Shown here: positions 19,151-30,448 of the stretch, piece after piece
Position numbering within the stretch: the first letter of the stretch is position 1
Layout: every line of letters begins with the position of its first letter
NCBI GenBank assembly: GCA_017591395.1
Contig: WEDG01000201.1
Location: 1 to 64,000, forward strand
Length of the DNA: 64,000 nt
Direction: 5' to 3'
DNA from: Schistocephalus solidus
Lineage: Eukaryota; Platyhelminthes; Cestoda; Diphyllobothriidea; Diphyllobothriidae
Position numbers and translations under genes: made by a program
Notes under the pieces: generated by a model
Seen by the model: only the letters and a program-made list of their open reading frames with translations
Told to the model about the DNA's origin: nothing
Databases searched by the model: none

Positions 19151-21405
19151 TTCTTCTAAACTATGTTCCCTTAAAAACATAAAAATAACATCTTCTTTCT
19201 AGTTTCACGTACATAAATTCAAAAAAACTCGATATAGTCTTTATGAACATCCATATAAGGTTATTGGATTGGAGTTCATATCTTCTGATGACATCCCCGA
19301 CGGAAGCTGTTAACCTTTTATACTCTTCACTTTTTATAATTCGAGATACCTTAATAGATGAGAGATCCCCATATAAATAGTCACACATTACTAACTTCCT
19401 TTCCAAGAGGCTAAAAAACTACAAACTCAGATGAATTAGCGAAATTCATAACCTTTTTGAAAAAATTGAAACAAAAATTAACAGAGTAACGGAACGCCGG
19501 GCAATAGAGTCCTCCGAAAAAACAGCCCAGATCATTCGGAAAAAATGAATACTAATCGAAAACCAGATCCCCAAATCATGATTGATGACTCAGGACAAGT
19601 TATAACAGATGACAACCAAATAGCAAATTTATTCAAAAAGTATTTCTCAGCCAACTATTCAGTTGAAGAAGACGTGATACCGCAACCAGCAGATATGACA
19701 TCATTTACCCTCAATGAGTTCTTTTTTAGCGAAGAAACCGTCAAAAAAGCTATCAGACAACTTTTGGATTCCACCTCTTATGGAACGGATAAAATCCCAC
19801 CTTGCATACTGAAGCATATTATATATGCTCCAGTACTGCTGTCTGATCTATTCTCCTTCCTCCACTCGAAGGTTATGTATCCATAAACATGGAAATACTC
19901 AAGCACTACACCAATCTTTAAAAACGGGAAACAATCTGATACAAGCTATCTTGGTCTGCACCGAACAGCGGTTATACCAAAAATACTAGTAAAAATAATT
20001 TTGAACCAATTGCCTTACCATCTGACAAAGGCTTACCTCATACCTTCCACTCAACACGCTTTCTTACCTTAAACGTCATGTCAGTCCTGCCATCTCATCT
20101 TCCTTGAATTCGTTTCAAGTAACAGAGATGACGGAAACACGGTGGCTACCATATACTTTGACCTAAAAACCGCGTTCGAAAAATTCCCCAAAAAAGACTA
20201 ATAGTGTAGGTAATAAGTCATGGGATTAGGTCTCAAATTCTCGACTTTCTATATCCTTACCTTCAAAACAAATATCAGGAAGTACGAATGTAAAAAGTGG
20301 TCTCAGTACCATCTTATATTAGTAGCGGTTTACTTCAGGGGACTATCATAGGTCCCCTCCTATTCCTTTGTGCATTCACGACTTATCCTCTATATCAATG
20401 TCAGCTAAAACATTTTTATATAAACAAATAATTAAATAGGTTAATTGATTTGGCACTGCTTGGGTGCCGTCAAATCCTTAGAACTGAGGAAAAAACCTAG
20501 AACAAACTCCGCTTTTCATTAAACACATTAGCTTTGGTTTGTTTTTTGCTTAAATAGCAGTGTTCGAAATAACTAGTTTGTCTTAAGTAAACAAAACCTG
20601 TTTTCAAAGGGTTAGAAATAGCAAAATTTGAAGTTAAAACAGCTATACAGGACGACGTAAAATTTGCATATGCATATAACAAGCGTACAGTAGTCAGTTT
20701 GTGTAGAGCAATTGAAAAGTGTCTTAAAAAACTAACCGAATGGAATATTCAAAAGCAAATACCGTTCTCGCCAATTAAATGTCATCTCCTGAATTTCGGT
20801 TCAAAAAATTCCTCCCATAATTTTTAACGATCAGGAAATAACTGAGACACCATCAATAAAAGAATTTGGTCTTAGCTATACAAATACTCTTGATTCATCC
20901 CCACACGTTAAACAAATATAACCTAAACCCACTTGACTATGTCGATTCATTTGTAAAAATTTCTCCTCACCTGTCCTTAAGACATGACTCTAGTAAATGT
21001 ACGTTTTACCTCTCCTGGATAACTGCAAACCCAGGATACACATAAATGTTTTGTGTTTACGACAATTTTTGTCGGCAACTTCCAACCCTATGTTATTGCT
21101 AATAGTTTTGCATCGTTTTAGCAAATAACGAACAAAATAAATAAAATAAATATACCAACCCTCGACATGGAAACAAAAATATAGGATAATAACCTTTCTT
21201 GACTTCAGAACTACCATTGGCTCCCAAATGTGTACTCCGCCTACGTAACTCGAGAAATCGAAAATTCACGGAGTATGTAAATATTTATTATACCTCATAT
21301 ATGATGCATTATAACACACATGGAGTAATCCTTTTTTTCTCCAAAAAAGGTTAGTATTTTGAACCATTCTTGGCTAACGAAGAACATTAACATAAAGAGT
21401 TTAAA
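19151..21405 (+). pseudogene. CR1/Jockey-like family H ORF2 (linker, RT, C-terminus)
   Basis: The N-terminal linker appears as IRLLDWSSYLLMTSPTEAV. A 113-codon stretch at 19545-19886 covers PDPQIMIDDSGQVITDDNQI and the conserved TSYGTDKIPP step. Then come fingers with LGLHRTAVIPKI, palm VATIYFDLKTAFEKF, GLLQGTIIGPLLF near 20335, and a DD pair at 20651-20656 inside QDDVKFAYAY. Stops and frameshifts are many. The region is more AT-rich than CR1-E or RTE. The last part (21160-21405) is only weakly CR1-like. Confidence 0.65.
20432..20470 (-). mobile_element. Micro-insertion: second copy of the same 3' terminus
   Basis: On the minus strand GGCAC, loop CCAAGCA, GTGCC, then AAATCAATTAACC: a perfect five-pair hairpin plus an A-rich tail. 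It is 40 bases long and interrupts the family H RT just before its active site. It matches the insertion at 18895. Confidence 0.5.
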
Positions 21406-21830
21406 CTTTAGAATTTGGAATTTATATTTGGTAAGCGACGGCAAGGCACTGTCTAAACAAACATTAGTAACGAAATAAAATTATGAAAATGTGTGCCTAT
21501 GAAATTATCAAACATTAAATAATGAAGCAGAAATTTTCCTGTAAGGTGAACAGTGAGCAATGTTTTGAAATGAATAGTGAACTAGGAAAAACAGCTAAAA
21601 ACTCCAACGTTGAAAATGGAGGGTAGGAGAAAACTTACGTAGGAAAAAAATGTTAGGTAGTAGAGTTGGCTGATAATGCAGAAGCATTTCAGAATGAGAT
21701 AAAGAAACGTCGAACTGGTTCGTTATAGGTCACTAAGGCGCCTAAACGAAAATCTCACGAAATGGCGTCAGTCAACTTGAATTGAATTCTGATGATGGCA
21801 AGTATCCAATAAATCGGCAGCATTTTATAC
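21406..21830 (-). mobile_element. CR1-B copy 1, 3' UTR
   Basis: It matches, on the minus strand, the 3' UTR of CR1-B copy 3 (34740-35190) and copy 2 (29739-30220). It begins at the element's 3' end (TAGAATTTGGAATTTATATT) and breaks off at 21830 where CR1-G copy 2 is inserted. Confidence 0.75.
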
Positions 21831-22300
21831 TTCAATTCAATTCAATTCAATTTATTGAGGGAAATAGGCATGGGCCTTTGAGTACCCTATTTGTAACGTA
21901 AAATTAAGTGCGGTATACAGAGAAACCGTGTGGGTTGCAAAGGTACAAAAGGCGGTCATAAAAAATGACAAGTGGTGCACGACTCTCAAGGGTTAAGATA
22001 AATTCCTCATCGCTCAGGCTCGTTGCGGAACATAAATTTGTCAAGGTTCCTTTTAAAGCTTTCCAGCGATGGTGACATCACAACGTCTTCAGGGAGGGTA
22101 TTCCATGGTTTAACCACTCTGACAGAGAAGGAGAACTTGCGCACATCCAGTCTCGCCTGCTGGACACGCAGTTTCAATGGGTGACCTCGGAGATAGGTCG
22201 TGGTGGCAAATTCAAAGAAGTCAGAGAATTCCAGGGAACAATCTAATCCCTTCACAATGCGGAATGTCTGCAGGAGATCACCACGCCTTTGCTTATAACT
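21831..22300 (-). mobile_element. CR1-G copy 2, 5'-truncated, inserted in CR1-B
   Basis: The tail is a run of TCAAT repeats (21832-21855). The 3' UTR and the ORF2 C-terminus (MKGLDCSLEFSDFFEFATTT, VRVVKPWNTLPEDVVMSPS) follow. The surrounding CR1-B sequence resumes with TATAACTGTGTACG, and TTATA(A)CT at the two edges is a candidate target duplication. Confidence 0.8.
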
Positions 22301-25012
22301 GTGTACGAGGTAGATAAAAATAGTTTCAAGAAGGTCAAGTAAATTCCCGATGGTCCTTTCTTCGAGTAATGGAGAAATCTGCTCGGAAAATATAAGTAAA
22401 ATAAAAGTTTAAAAGAATCTCTGTTAAGATAAATGTGCAGTCTTCGTTTGAATGCAGCTAGATTAGTTAACGACCTAATTAAAATAGGTAAGTTATTCCA
22501 AAGAAACCTATAGCTGGACGCAAATAATAGAGAGCATTTACACGTGGAGAATGCAAAAAGAGATATAATTAAGGCTGATTTTCATATGTTATAAGGAAGA
22601 ATTATGGGGTTAATGATCGAAAACTTGGGAAGATTTGAGTTATTAGTTAGTCGAAAAAGGAGACGAAAGCCTGCTTCCAGTCTCCGGACCCCAAGAAATT
22701 ACAACTTCGTCAGCGGGTTATGTTAAAAGTATTTCAAGGAGTCGGATACAGGAATTTTATTGTTAAATGCGCTTGGAAATTTTCAATTTTTGAATGACTA
22801 TATTAAACCGAAGAAATGACGGAAAAAGTCAAGAATGGGAAGTACAAACAAACGATGAAGTGCCTTTTTTAATGTCAGGAAGGTAGAAATTATAAGAAAT
22901 GAAGCGGCAAATCTGAGCAGTTTTGGTCGTTATTCTATCGGCATTAGGCGAAAGATCTAATTTATTAGTGTGGCATAAGTCCAAGTCCTTGATGGAGAAA
23001 CGTTTAGTCATGCGAAAACCTTTAAAATACAGGTTGCGGCAGACTTACAGGCCAAAAACGCATGTAGCGACACTAAGAATGTGAAAACGCTATTAGCCAT
23101 GTGGAGCTCCATGTCGAAAGAGCGTCTAAGTCCGAATGAATTTGTTCTAGGTATCGTTTGAACGAAGAGTAAGAGAAGGAATAAACGCATTTAAGATTAT
23201 CAGCATAAATATAAGATTTAGAATGTTTAAGTATCGATGAACTATCATATTTGCAAAGTACGAACAAAAGTGGGCCTAGTACGGTACATTGAGGACACCA
23301 TTCACAATCGGGGAAGCACTTTAGTACGAGGAACCCACTAAAACGTTTTTGTTTTCGATCGGTTAGTAATGATCTAATAAAGATAGTAAGGGGACTACAA
23401 AATCCAATAGCCTCTCTTTTAGCTAGAAGTCGTCTATGAGGCACTACTACATATAGATGATCATTGCGAATACGGGTAAGTAGATTTAGAAAAGACATGT
23501 GTCAGGTTTCACAAGAGCGGTCCAGTAAAAAGCCATGTTGGAAGGAGTTGAGAATTTGGTTACTTATGCAAAAATCCGTAATTTATTTTGCAATTGGTTT
23601 TTCAAAGAATTTAACAAGAGAGGGCGTTTATGAACACCACGATAGTTATAAATGTCTGAGCGGGATCCAGATTTAAACCAGGAATTATAAAAGAAGTTTT
23701 ACAATAATCGGGGAAGAAACTGTTTTTAACAAATGCTGAGAATAATTTGCTAAGTAAAGGTGGAAAATCTTTTATCTGTACAATACATGAGTTTGAAATG
23801 TTAAAATTTCCAACCGAATGTGCAAATTAGGTGAGCTTTTTCTTCCTTTTTTAATTAATAAAGGCGAGAAAAAAATGGCTGTTAGATGTGAATTTGAATT
23901 TGAAATCAGAGGAATTGAGGGAGTGAGGCTAGTTTCAATGGTAAAGTGGTTGGCAAAAAATTAATTTTAACAATTCTGCTTTGCTCAAATCCTCTTTAAC
24001 GACATTTCGTTTACAGTCAAGTAAAGGCGAGTTACTTTCAGACGCTTAGCCGATGACCGAACATCGAAGACTAAGGCAACAGATTTGAATTAATTGGCAT
24101 CACTTAGTGCCCGTGACTCCCTATGACTATCTCGGGTGAGCCTTATTTTCAATGCTTTTTAAAATATTTGTGTTTTCAATAGGTGAACTGACAAAGAGCT
24201 TTTAGACGGATTGTTAAGTTGCTTTGGTAATTTTTTAAGTCTGTTTTGGAGAAAATGTGGAACAGTAGAAGAGGCTGTATTTGAATTAAAATCTTAAGCG
24301 GGTTAAAAGCCTGGATTTATTCTGCAAGTTACTGCAATAGCTCAAGGAAAAAGTTGGGATCATTGATTGAAAATATGCTTCACCAATATAGAGTGCTTAC
24401 GAAATTATTTATTAATGCATGGTTTGTGTTAGCAAAGTCAATGTTTTTGCATTTAACCTCAGGCTTTCTAGAAAGAGATACTGGAAACAATACTGACTTA
24501 GTGCGTGATCACTTGTGAATAGATCACAATGAAAATTCAAAAAGATAGGGTGGACATTATTCGTAAAAATTAAATCTAAAATTCTGTCATTTCTAGTCAT
24601 TGAACTAACCATTTGGGACCAGTTTGAAAAGTTAATAGTATCGGTGGAGTGGAATTTGCCTGACAGTCAATGTCTGGCAGAGTAAAATCGCCTACAATTA
24701 TCTTGACATCAAATTGATTTTCTGAAAACTCTTTCAAAATAGTTAAAAGAGCTCGCTTTCATTGCCAGAATAACACAGAGGATTATAGACACAGCCAATT
24801 ATCGCTTTTTTACTGTGCGGGAGAATGACTGAAACAAAGCGTACATTTACAGAAAAGGACGAAATGCTCAGCTGAAAAGGGCAGTGTACAAATGATTACT
24901 TAATATAAAAAAGGCAATCACCGCCGCTTTTTTCAGTGCGGTCTTGTCATTACAAATTTAAATTATCTATAGCGAGCGTCGAGTCGGAAATAAGAGAGTG
25001 AAACTAGGATTC
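22301..25012 (-). pseudogene. CR1-B copy 1: ORF2 RT and endonuclease C-terminal half
   Basis: Colinear with 31930-34620 of copy 3. Readable blocks on the minus strand: FSIKDLDLCHTNKLDLSP (22990), RYLEQIHSDLDALSTWSSTW, SYIYADNLK, where the usual YADD is YADN, TVLGPLLFVLC, and PHRRLLAKREAIGF. The endonuclease end includes KIIVGDFTLPDID near 24695 and SSMTRNDRILDLIFTNNVHP at 24608. The frame is broken throughout. CR1-D copy 2 interrupts it at 25013. Confidence 0.8.
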
Positions 25013-25455
25013 AATGATAATAATAATAGTTTTATTTAATGCGGTTTACAGGCATTGTCAGATGAAATACTCAGTGGGGATCAGGCTGGCAGTGAAAATA
25101 ACTGAATTTATATCATTATAAGTGGTTTTCCTATCTTTATGTTATTCAGGAGAAAAACTGCCGCCAGTACGGATGATAGCAGTTCAGATCAGGGAAGGGC
25201 TAATACAATTGCAGTCTGTTTGCAGTCTCTCTGTCTTTGCTAGGAACCGGTATTCTGCCCCAGGCAAGAGTGCATCCGTGTACGGTTGCTCACTGTCTGC
25301 CGAAGAAGTCAACGGGTGCAGGCTGCAGAGACGGTGCCGTATCCCTCAAGGTAACACCTAGGATCGGGTTCAGATGCTGCGCACTCCGTCGAACAGGAAA
25401 ACAGATTCTACTGTGTCGGTGCCCAGAATTCTAGGAAACTTTTCTGAATGCAAAA
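25013..25455 (-). mobile_element. CR1-D copy 2, 5'-truncated, inserted in CR1-B endonuclease
   Basis: The tail (ATAATAATAATAG) is at 25017-25030, the terminal hairpin at 25038-25056, the U-rich fold at 25088-25162, and the ORF2 end near 25440. CR1-B endonuclease sequence flanks both sides: ATTTCCGACT... on the left and CCAGATGTTCTGAGCATCAC on the right, as read on the minus strand. AAACTAGGATTCAATG on the left and AAACTAGATGTGATG on the right suggest an imperfect target duplication. Confidence 0.8.
25038..25162 (-). other. CR1-D copy 2 terminal hairpin and decayed ENE-like fold
   Basis: The minus strand has hairpin AATGC/GCATT (25056-25038). Upstream, GGCAGT (25162-25157) pairs with ACTGCC (25093-25088). 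Here the 3' upper strand is CAGTTATTTTC instead of CAGGAGTTTTTTTC, so the U-tract and upper stem are damaged although the lower stem is intact. Confidence 0.45.
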
Positions 25456-26870
25456 ACTAGATGTGATGCTCAGAACATCTGGATCAAGCTTAAAAGCTAA
25501 TGCCCTAATCTCAGTCATCTTATTAAGAACTGATATGGCATTGGGTGAAACTAAACTGACCGTATTCTTGATCTGCAGGTAACGTTCATCAGTATTTTGA
25601 CCTTGCATGTAAACTAGCACTAAATAAATAAAATAAAATAAAATAAAAAGGAAGATTTGGTGGCAGAGAAGAAAACTGGAGAGTAGAAACAACAGGGGAG
25701 AAAAAAATTTCTCTGGCCTAAAATTTTTCTAAATTTTTCTGTTAAAAGAACAAAGATTATTGTACAACAGTATATTTGGATGAAAACCATAGAAAAGAAG
25801 ACTATATTGTGGCGTGGGAAAGATGGGTGTGGCATAGAAATGAAATTTTGAGGGAAGTTAGCATAAATTGGCGGAAAACGTGCATTTGAAAATGGAATAG
25901 ATTATTTTGAAAAACTACTAACATTATTAGAAAACTTTATTATTTTGGTATTTCGGATACATTTTGGGTTGGAAAAATGCGATCGTGAGCATAAGCATCT
26001 GTTGTAGCTGCTAAGGTGGTAGCAAGTTTAACATCGGTAATAACACTACTGATTTTGATGCCTGGCTTAGCAAATGATTCAGCGTTACTGGGGGTTTTCT
26101 TAGGTTTACTAGATTTGACAGAGATATCAGGCGTGGTTTGCTTGGCAGGGGAAAGAAGTGACGTTGACGAGATTTCAATCGAACCAGGAACAAGGTGAAC
26201 GAGGGAAAATTGAAGTGGAATCGAAATTCCTGTTGACCTGGAGGGCTGTGGGCTTGCATAAGCTAGAGGTCCAATCTCTCAGATGACTTTTGGTATTGTA
26301 GATGTAGACCTAGGCTTCCCGTTTTTCTAGTGAGGGTGAAACCCGACGTTCCATTGGGGTTTTATCTCTACAGATAAACAGCTTGTTTTTCTTCAAATAT
26401 TGCGCTGAGTCCTCATGCTTAGAGAAAGTCATGTCTACTTCTCAGGTGCCTTGTTTTGTTTAAAAAGTTTATCCTATTATTTAACAGAAAACTGTTCGTG
26501 ACAAATTTGCTTTCGCTAATTTTTTTCAATTCAAAACATCAGACAACCTTTCGACGTTATTAGGACAATAACAACAGACAATTTCTTCATCTTTAATTCA
26601 CCGGGAATATTGAACAACGTGAACTTGATGTTCTTCGAAATTTTTAAAAAAATTTAAATTAAAATAGTTCACTTTTTGCTATTCTTGTTCCTCTTTTTAA
26701 AGGAAAAATGCCCATACTCGCTTGTCAGCAATGCGCGTAATTCGTAACCTTTTATTAACCTTGTTTCAAAGCACTTGATGTGGCTTTCTATTTCCTCTAC
26801 TGACGTTGCTCTTATTTTAAATTCGCAGAAGCTAAGAGACTGTCCTCTCAGATTACAATGCCCCAAATCT
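25456..26870 (-). pseudogene. CR1-B copy 1: endonuclease N-terminus and ORF1
   Basis: Near 25540-25450 is the endonuclease start (SVLNKMTEIRALAFKLDPDV). From 25620 to 26430 the minus strand is colinear with 30980-31740 of copy 3 (shared FHFNFPSFTLFLVRLKS and ..GQRNFFL blocks), which places it in ORF1. The stretch 26866-26669 is open for 65 codons and is followed by FTLFNIPGELKM, an RRM-like turn. I could not align 26430-26870 firmly with the other copies. Confidence 0.6.
25593..25640 (+). mobile_element. Micro-insertion: CR1-E 3' terminus only
   Basis: Inside minus-strand CR1-B, between GTTCATCAGTATT and GGAAGATTTGG, sits TTGACCTTGCATGTAAAC then an AAATAAAATAAAAT tail. This is the last 25 bases of CR1-E, with three changes, plus a tail. 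Copy 3 of CR1-B (31752-31775) lacks it. It is an insertion with almost total 5' truncation. Confidence 0.6.
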
Positions 26871-27264
26871 GTTTAAAGTCCTTTCGGTGAGAGAAATAGA
26901 CTTGAGCCCGAGCATTCACCCCAATATCTGAGGGGAAGTGGACTTCTTTTTGCTGAACATCGAGTTTACCTTCACTGCCCAACAAAAAGCAACGTCAAAT
27001 TCTATACAGACGAAATTTGTCTTTGAGGTTTGCTCTCTACCTGCTGATAACCACGATCACTCTGTGTGTCCAGCAGTTTCAACTATAATTCAGTATATTT
27101 AACGGAGATAGGCAGAACCTTTGAAAACCCTATTTATTGCCAGACGCTTGAATATATGCATAAATTGCATAGCGACATTCGTAAAGTATATATTTCCTTG
27201 GCGTTATGGAGAATTAGTAAGGGAAATCAACACAAAGATAGCATTTGATCACCCAATTTGTCTC
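26871..27264. other. Unassigned; possible short CR1-N/G tail
   Basis: Mostly unrecognised. TTCAGTATATTTAACGGAGA near 27085 resembles, weakly, the tail of CR1-N at 41081 and may be a small minus-strand 3' end. No ORF of note. Confidence 0.3.
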
Positions 27265-29335
27265 GTACAGGTGGTGAATCCTCATGCAGCCGCCTCTAAC
27301 AGTTACCCAACTCTCAACTGTGGCTCCTGGAAGTTGGGATATTCCCAGCGGTCACACCACGGGCAATCGTCAGGACCGATGGCCTAAACCAGGTGAGGGT
27401 CTCCAATGCTAAGTGGGCCTCCCCACCCGGTTTGCCCGACTCATGAACTTCTCACCTCCCCCTCCCTCTCAAAAAGTCCTACGGTAGGGGCGATAGAGAC
27501 CCCGTAGTCAGCCTAGGCTAACTCAGGTCACTCTTACACTAAAACAAACCGTGACCCATAGCACAGTTTGGCAGTCGTCTGGAATTTTACAAGCAACCCT
27601 ATCTAGGGACAACACTGCCTGCCTCCTCGCGGAGGAAGGGGCTAAAAAAGGTGTTCTAAACAAATGCTTTGTCTCACGTCTTCTGCAGCCGGCCGTGGTT
27701 CGCAGATCGCAAAATACGCGGTCATAAACTCAAACAAATAACAATACCACCCATCATCATACCCGCGACATACTCTCCGGACTTCTCGGATGAGTCTGCT
27801 CACACAAGCAGCCTAGAATGTTCATTACATTTATGACAATCCTAGGAACAACGTACCAGAAAGGAGGACTGGCACTAGTCGCTCGAGAACTGGCACGCTA
27901 CAAGGTGGACATTGCTGCTCTCAGCGAGACCTGATTCTCTGAACAGGGTCAGCTGGAGGTGATGCGTGCCAGCTTAACCTTTTTTCTTAAGTGGCCGGCT
28001 GAATGCAGGGTGACGCGACGCTGGTGTCGCCTTTGTAATCCGGAACGACATCGTGGGACATCTACCCTGTCTGTCGCAGGGTTTCAATGATCGCCTGATC
28101 AGCTTCCGCCTGCCTCTTCGGGGAGACAAGTTCGCCACCATCATCAGTGCCTACGCTTCCCCAAAGACGAGCTCTGATTTGGCGAAGGACAAATTCTACA
28201 AGGACCTGCACGCCCTGCTGGCGACCGTGCCGAAGGCGGACAAGTTAATTGTCCTTGGTGGCTTTATCGCCCGCGTCAAGACAGACCACGCTGTCTGGCA
28301 GGGAGGGCAGGGTCTCCATGGTTTCCGTAGCTGTAACGATTACGATGTTTCTTCTGTGAACCTGTGCGGAAAACCATCTCTTGCTGACCAACACCTTATT
28401 CCACCTTAGAACGCGCAAGAAAGCCACGTGAATGCACCCTTTTTCGCAGCACTGGTAGCTGCATGACTATGTTCTCATCCGAAGGCGAGATCGACAGGAC
28501 GGGCTGGTAACTAAGGCAATCCGCGGTGCCAATGTTTGGATGGATCACTGTGTCGTCATCTCCCAAATGAGTCTCCGACTTCAACCCTAACGATAGCCCA
28601 AGGTAAGCGACCACCAGGTAAGTTAAATACTCTTTTGCTAAATCTGCCTGCTCACTGTTTTGATTTCAGCAACCAAATATCCATGAAACTGGAGAAACCG
28701 TATGCTCCAGATAATAACGGCACCATGGAGATACGATGGTGTCAACTGTGAAATATCATCCAGTCGACCGCCCTCGAAGTCCTCGGATGTGCACTCTGGT
28801 AAAACCAGAAATGGTTTGACAATAATGACGCCGACATCAGCGACTTATTCGTGGAGCAGAATGGACTACACGAAGCCTACGTGAACATTCTGACTGAGGC
28901 CATCAACGCAGCCTTATTGAGATGCCGCCGCCTTCAACAGCAACGGCCGCGGGATATGCAGGACGCCCGGATGGTCTGAAAGGTTTGAGAACATCTAGGG
29001 GTATGTGGACCGCAATGGAAAGAAATGCTTCTTCAAAGCCATCAAATCCATCTACGGCCCGTGTATCAAGGGGACTGCACCGCTGCTCAGCTCTGATGGC
29101 ACAACACTGCTGACAGAGAAATCGTTAATTCTAAAGCGCTGGGCCGAGCACTTCAGAAGTGTCCTCAACTAGTCATCAGCCATCTCCAATGCCCAAATTG
29201 ACCAACTCCCTCAAGTGGACACAAACAATGACCTGGATCTTCCGCCTTACCTACCAGAAACCATCCGGGACGTGTAGCAGATTTTCAGCGTTAAAGCCCC
29301 GGGATCCCACGCAATCCCACTGGAAGATAAGTGAA
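27265..29335 (+). mobile_element. RTE-like element, 5' part only, inactivated
   Basis: GC content rises sharply at about 27265. A 5' UTR runs to about 27840; the endonuclease follows (LVARELARYKVDIAALSET, then stops and frame changes). At 28053-28409 a 118-codon stretch includes [18 protein letters not shown]. The catalytic GDFNAR step is replaced by GGFIAR at 28257-28274, so the nuclease could not work. Further on, fragments read RPPGKLNTLLLNLPAH and YGPCIKGTAPLLSSDGTT (29053-29106), then KAPGSHAIP at the start of the RT. The sequence stops at 29335, before the RT palm. Loss of the 3' side is the reverse of normal truncation. Confidence 0.85.
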
Positions 29336-29738
29336 TTCTCTAATTTTAAACAAATTTATTCGTTTCCTGTGGAAACTATTAGCTTAATTTTCGATAATTT
29401 ATTTGTATTTCTAACTCTTTATTAACTGCACACACCTGTGGTTATTGTATTTAACAATAGGGGGAAATATACGGTTTTAAAATGTTTCACCTGACATAGC
29501 CTCATCAAATTTGTTGCAGATTTCCGTAAAAAGGACGGGATCTAAAGATTAAATCTGTAAATAAAGATGAAAATTTGGAACTATATTTAATTTTCTGCGA
29601 AAATACTTTGCAGTCGTTGATATACCAATTGAGATAATTTTTTATCCTGCGTAGCCTCTTCACTAATTCCATTTTCAGCCTAAACTCGTTACATAGAAGG
29701 TTGTTGCTTGCAATTCTTTGCTAAAAATATATAAGAAT
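29336..29738. other. Unassigned AT-rich sequence
   Basis: No motif or repeat match to the rest of the window was found. It separates the broken RTE element from the tail of the 5S-CR1-B chimera. Confidence 0.4.
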
Positions 29739-29936
29739 TAGAATTTAGAATTTATATTTGGTTAGGGCCAGTAAGTCACTGTCTAAACAAACATTAGAAA
29801 CAAAATAAAATTATGACATAGTGTACAGATAAACTGTACAAATATTTAATAATGTAGGCAGAACTTGTCCTTCTAGATCAACAGTTAGCGATGTTTTGAA
29901 ATTAATAGTGAACTGGAAAAAAAGCATTGAAAACAA

Positions 29937-30008
29937 CTCCTACCTTAGAAATAGAGGCAGAGTTTAATATGCCTTCATTTTCGAATAGAAGGTAGGAGAA
30001 AAAAACGA
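29937..30008 (-). other. ENE-like structure (CR1-B type)
   Basis: Minus strand: a U-run (30005-29999), CTCCTACCTT (29998-29989), a loop, AAGGTAGGAG (29946-29937), then UUGUUUUC. The upper stem is ten perfect pairs and differs from the D and E stems. The lower stem is weak in this copy. Confidence 0.4.
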
Positions 30009-30335
30009 CCTAAAAAATAAGGTAAGGTGGTAGAGTAGGCGATACTGCAGTAGCATTTTTGAATGAGATAATGAAACGTCAATATGGTTCGTTCTTGTCC
30101 TGAACAAATATTATCATGAAAAGGCGTCAGTGAACTTGAGGCCTCAGCATATTTTGCTCCAGAATTGAATTGTGATCATGGCAAGTATCCGATAAAACGG
30201 CAGCATTTAAGACTGTGTACGTCAAAATTTGTACGTCTGAATGACATCATCTCTTGAATGACTGGTTCCTGGGGGACTCGAGGTAAAGAAAAATAGTTTC
30301 AATAGGGCCACTTAAATTCCCGATGGAAAGAGAGA

Positions 30336-30448
30336 TGTCAGCAACACCCTGTATTCCCATTCGGTCACCCATGCAAGAAATAACCGGGCCCAACTTAGCT
30401 TATCTCGGACGAGAAGCGGTGCTTTATACGTGTCATTACATAACTTAC
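30336..30448 (-). rRNA. 5S rRNA-derived sequence (pseudogene / SINE head)
   Basis: The minus strand contains CACCGCTTCTCGTCCGAGAT, AAGCTAAGTTGGGCCCGG and GCATGGGTGACCGAATGGGA followed by ATAC. These correspond in order to the conserved core and the internal-promoter boxes (A, intermediate, C) of eukaryotic 5S rRNA. The 3' end (GGGTGTTGCTGAC) is near that of mature 5S. The first 25 or so bases are poorly conserved and do not pair well with the 3' end, so this is not a functional 5S gene. The box C region could still bind TFIIIA; that is inference. Confidence 0.7.

Larger units (their letters stand above)
29739..30448 (-). mobile_element. 5S rRNA-CR1-B chimera (SINE3-like or template-switch copy)
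   Basis: Read on the minus strand, a 5S rRNA-like head (30448-30336) is followed directly by about 600 bases of CR1-B 3' sequence. This starts in the last codons of ORF2 (CGGGAATTTAAGTGGCC) and runs to the normal CR1-B 3' end at 29739. Head and tail have the same orientation. This is the architecture of SINE3 elements (5S head, CR1-like tail). It can also arise once, when a CR1 reverse transcriptase switches template onto 5S RNA. The CR1-B part keeps a ten-pair upper stem of the U-rich fold at 29937-30008. Confidence 0.6.

Noticed and set aside
27265..27840. HDV-like ribozyme at the RTE 5' end
   Set aside because: Such ribozymes occur in some non-LTR 5' UTRs, but I could not draw the double pseudoknot from this sequence.
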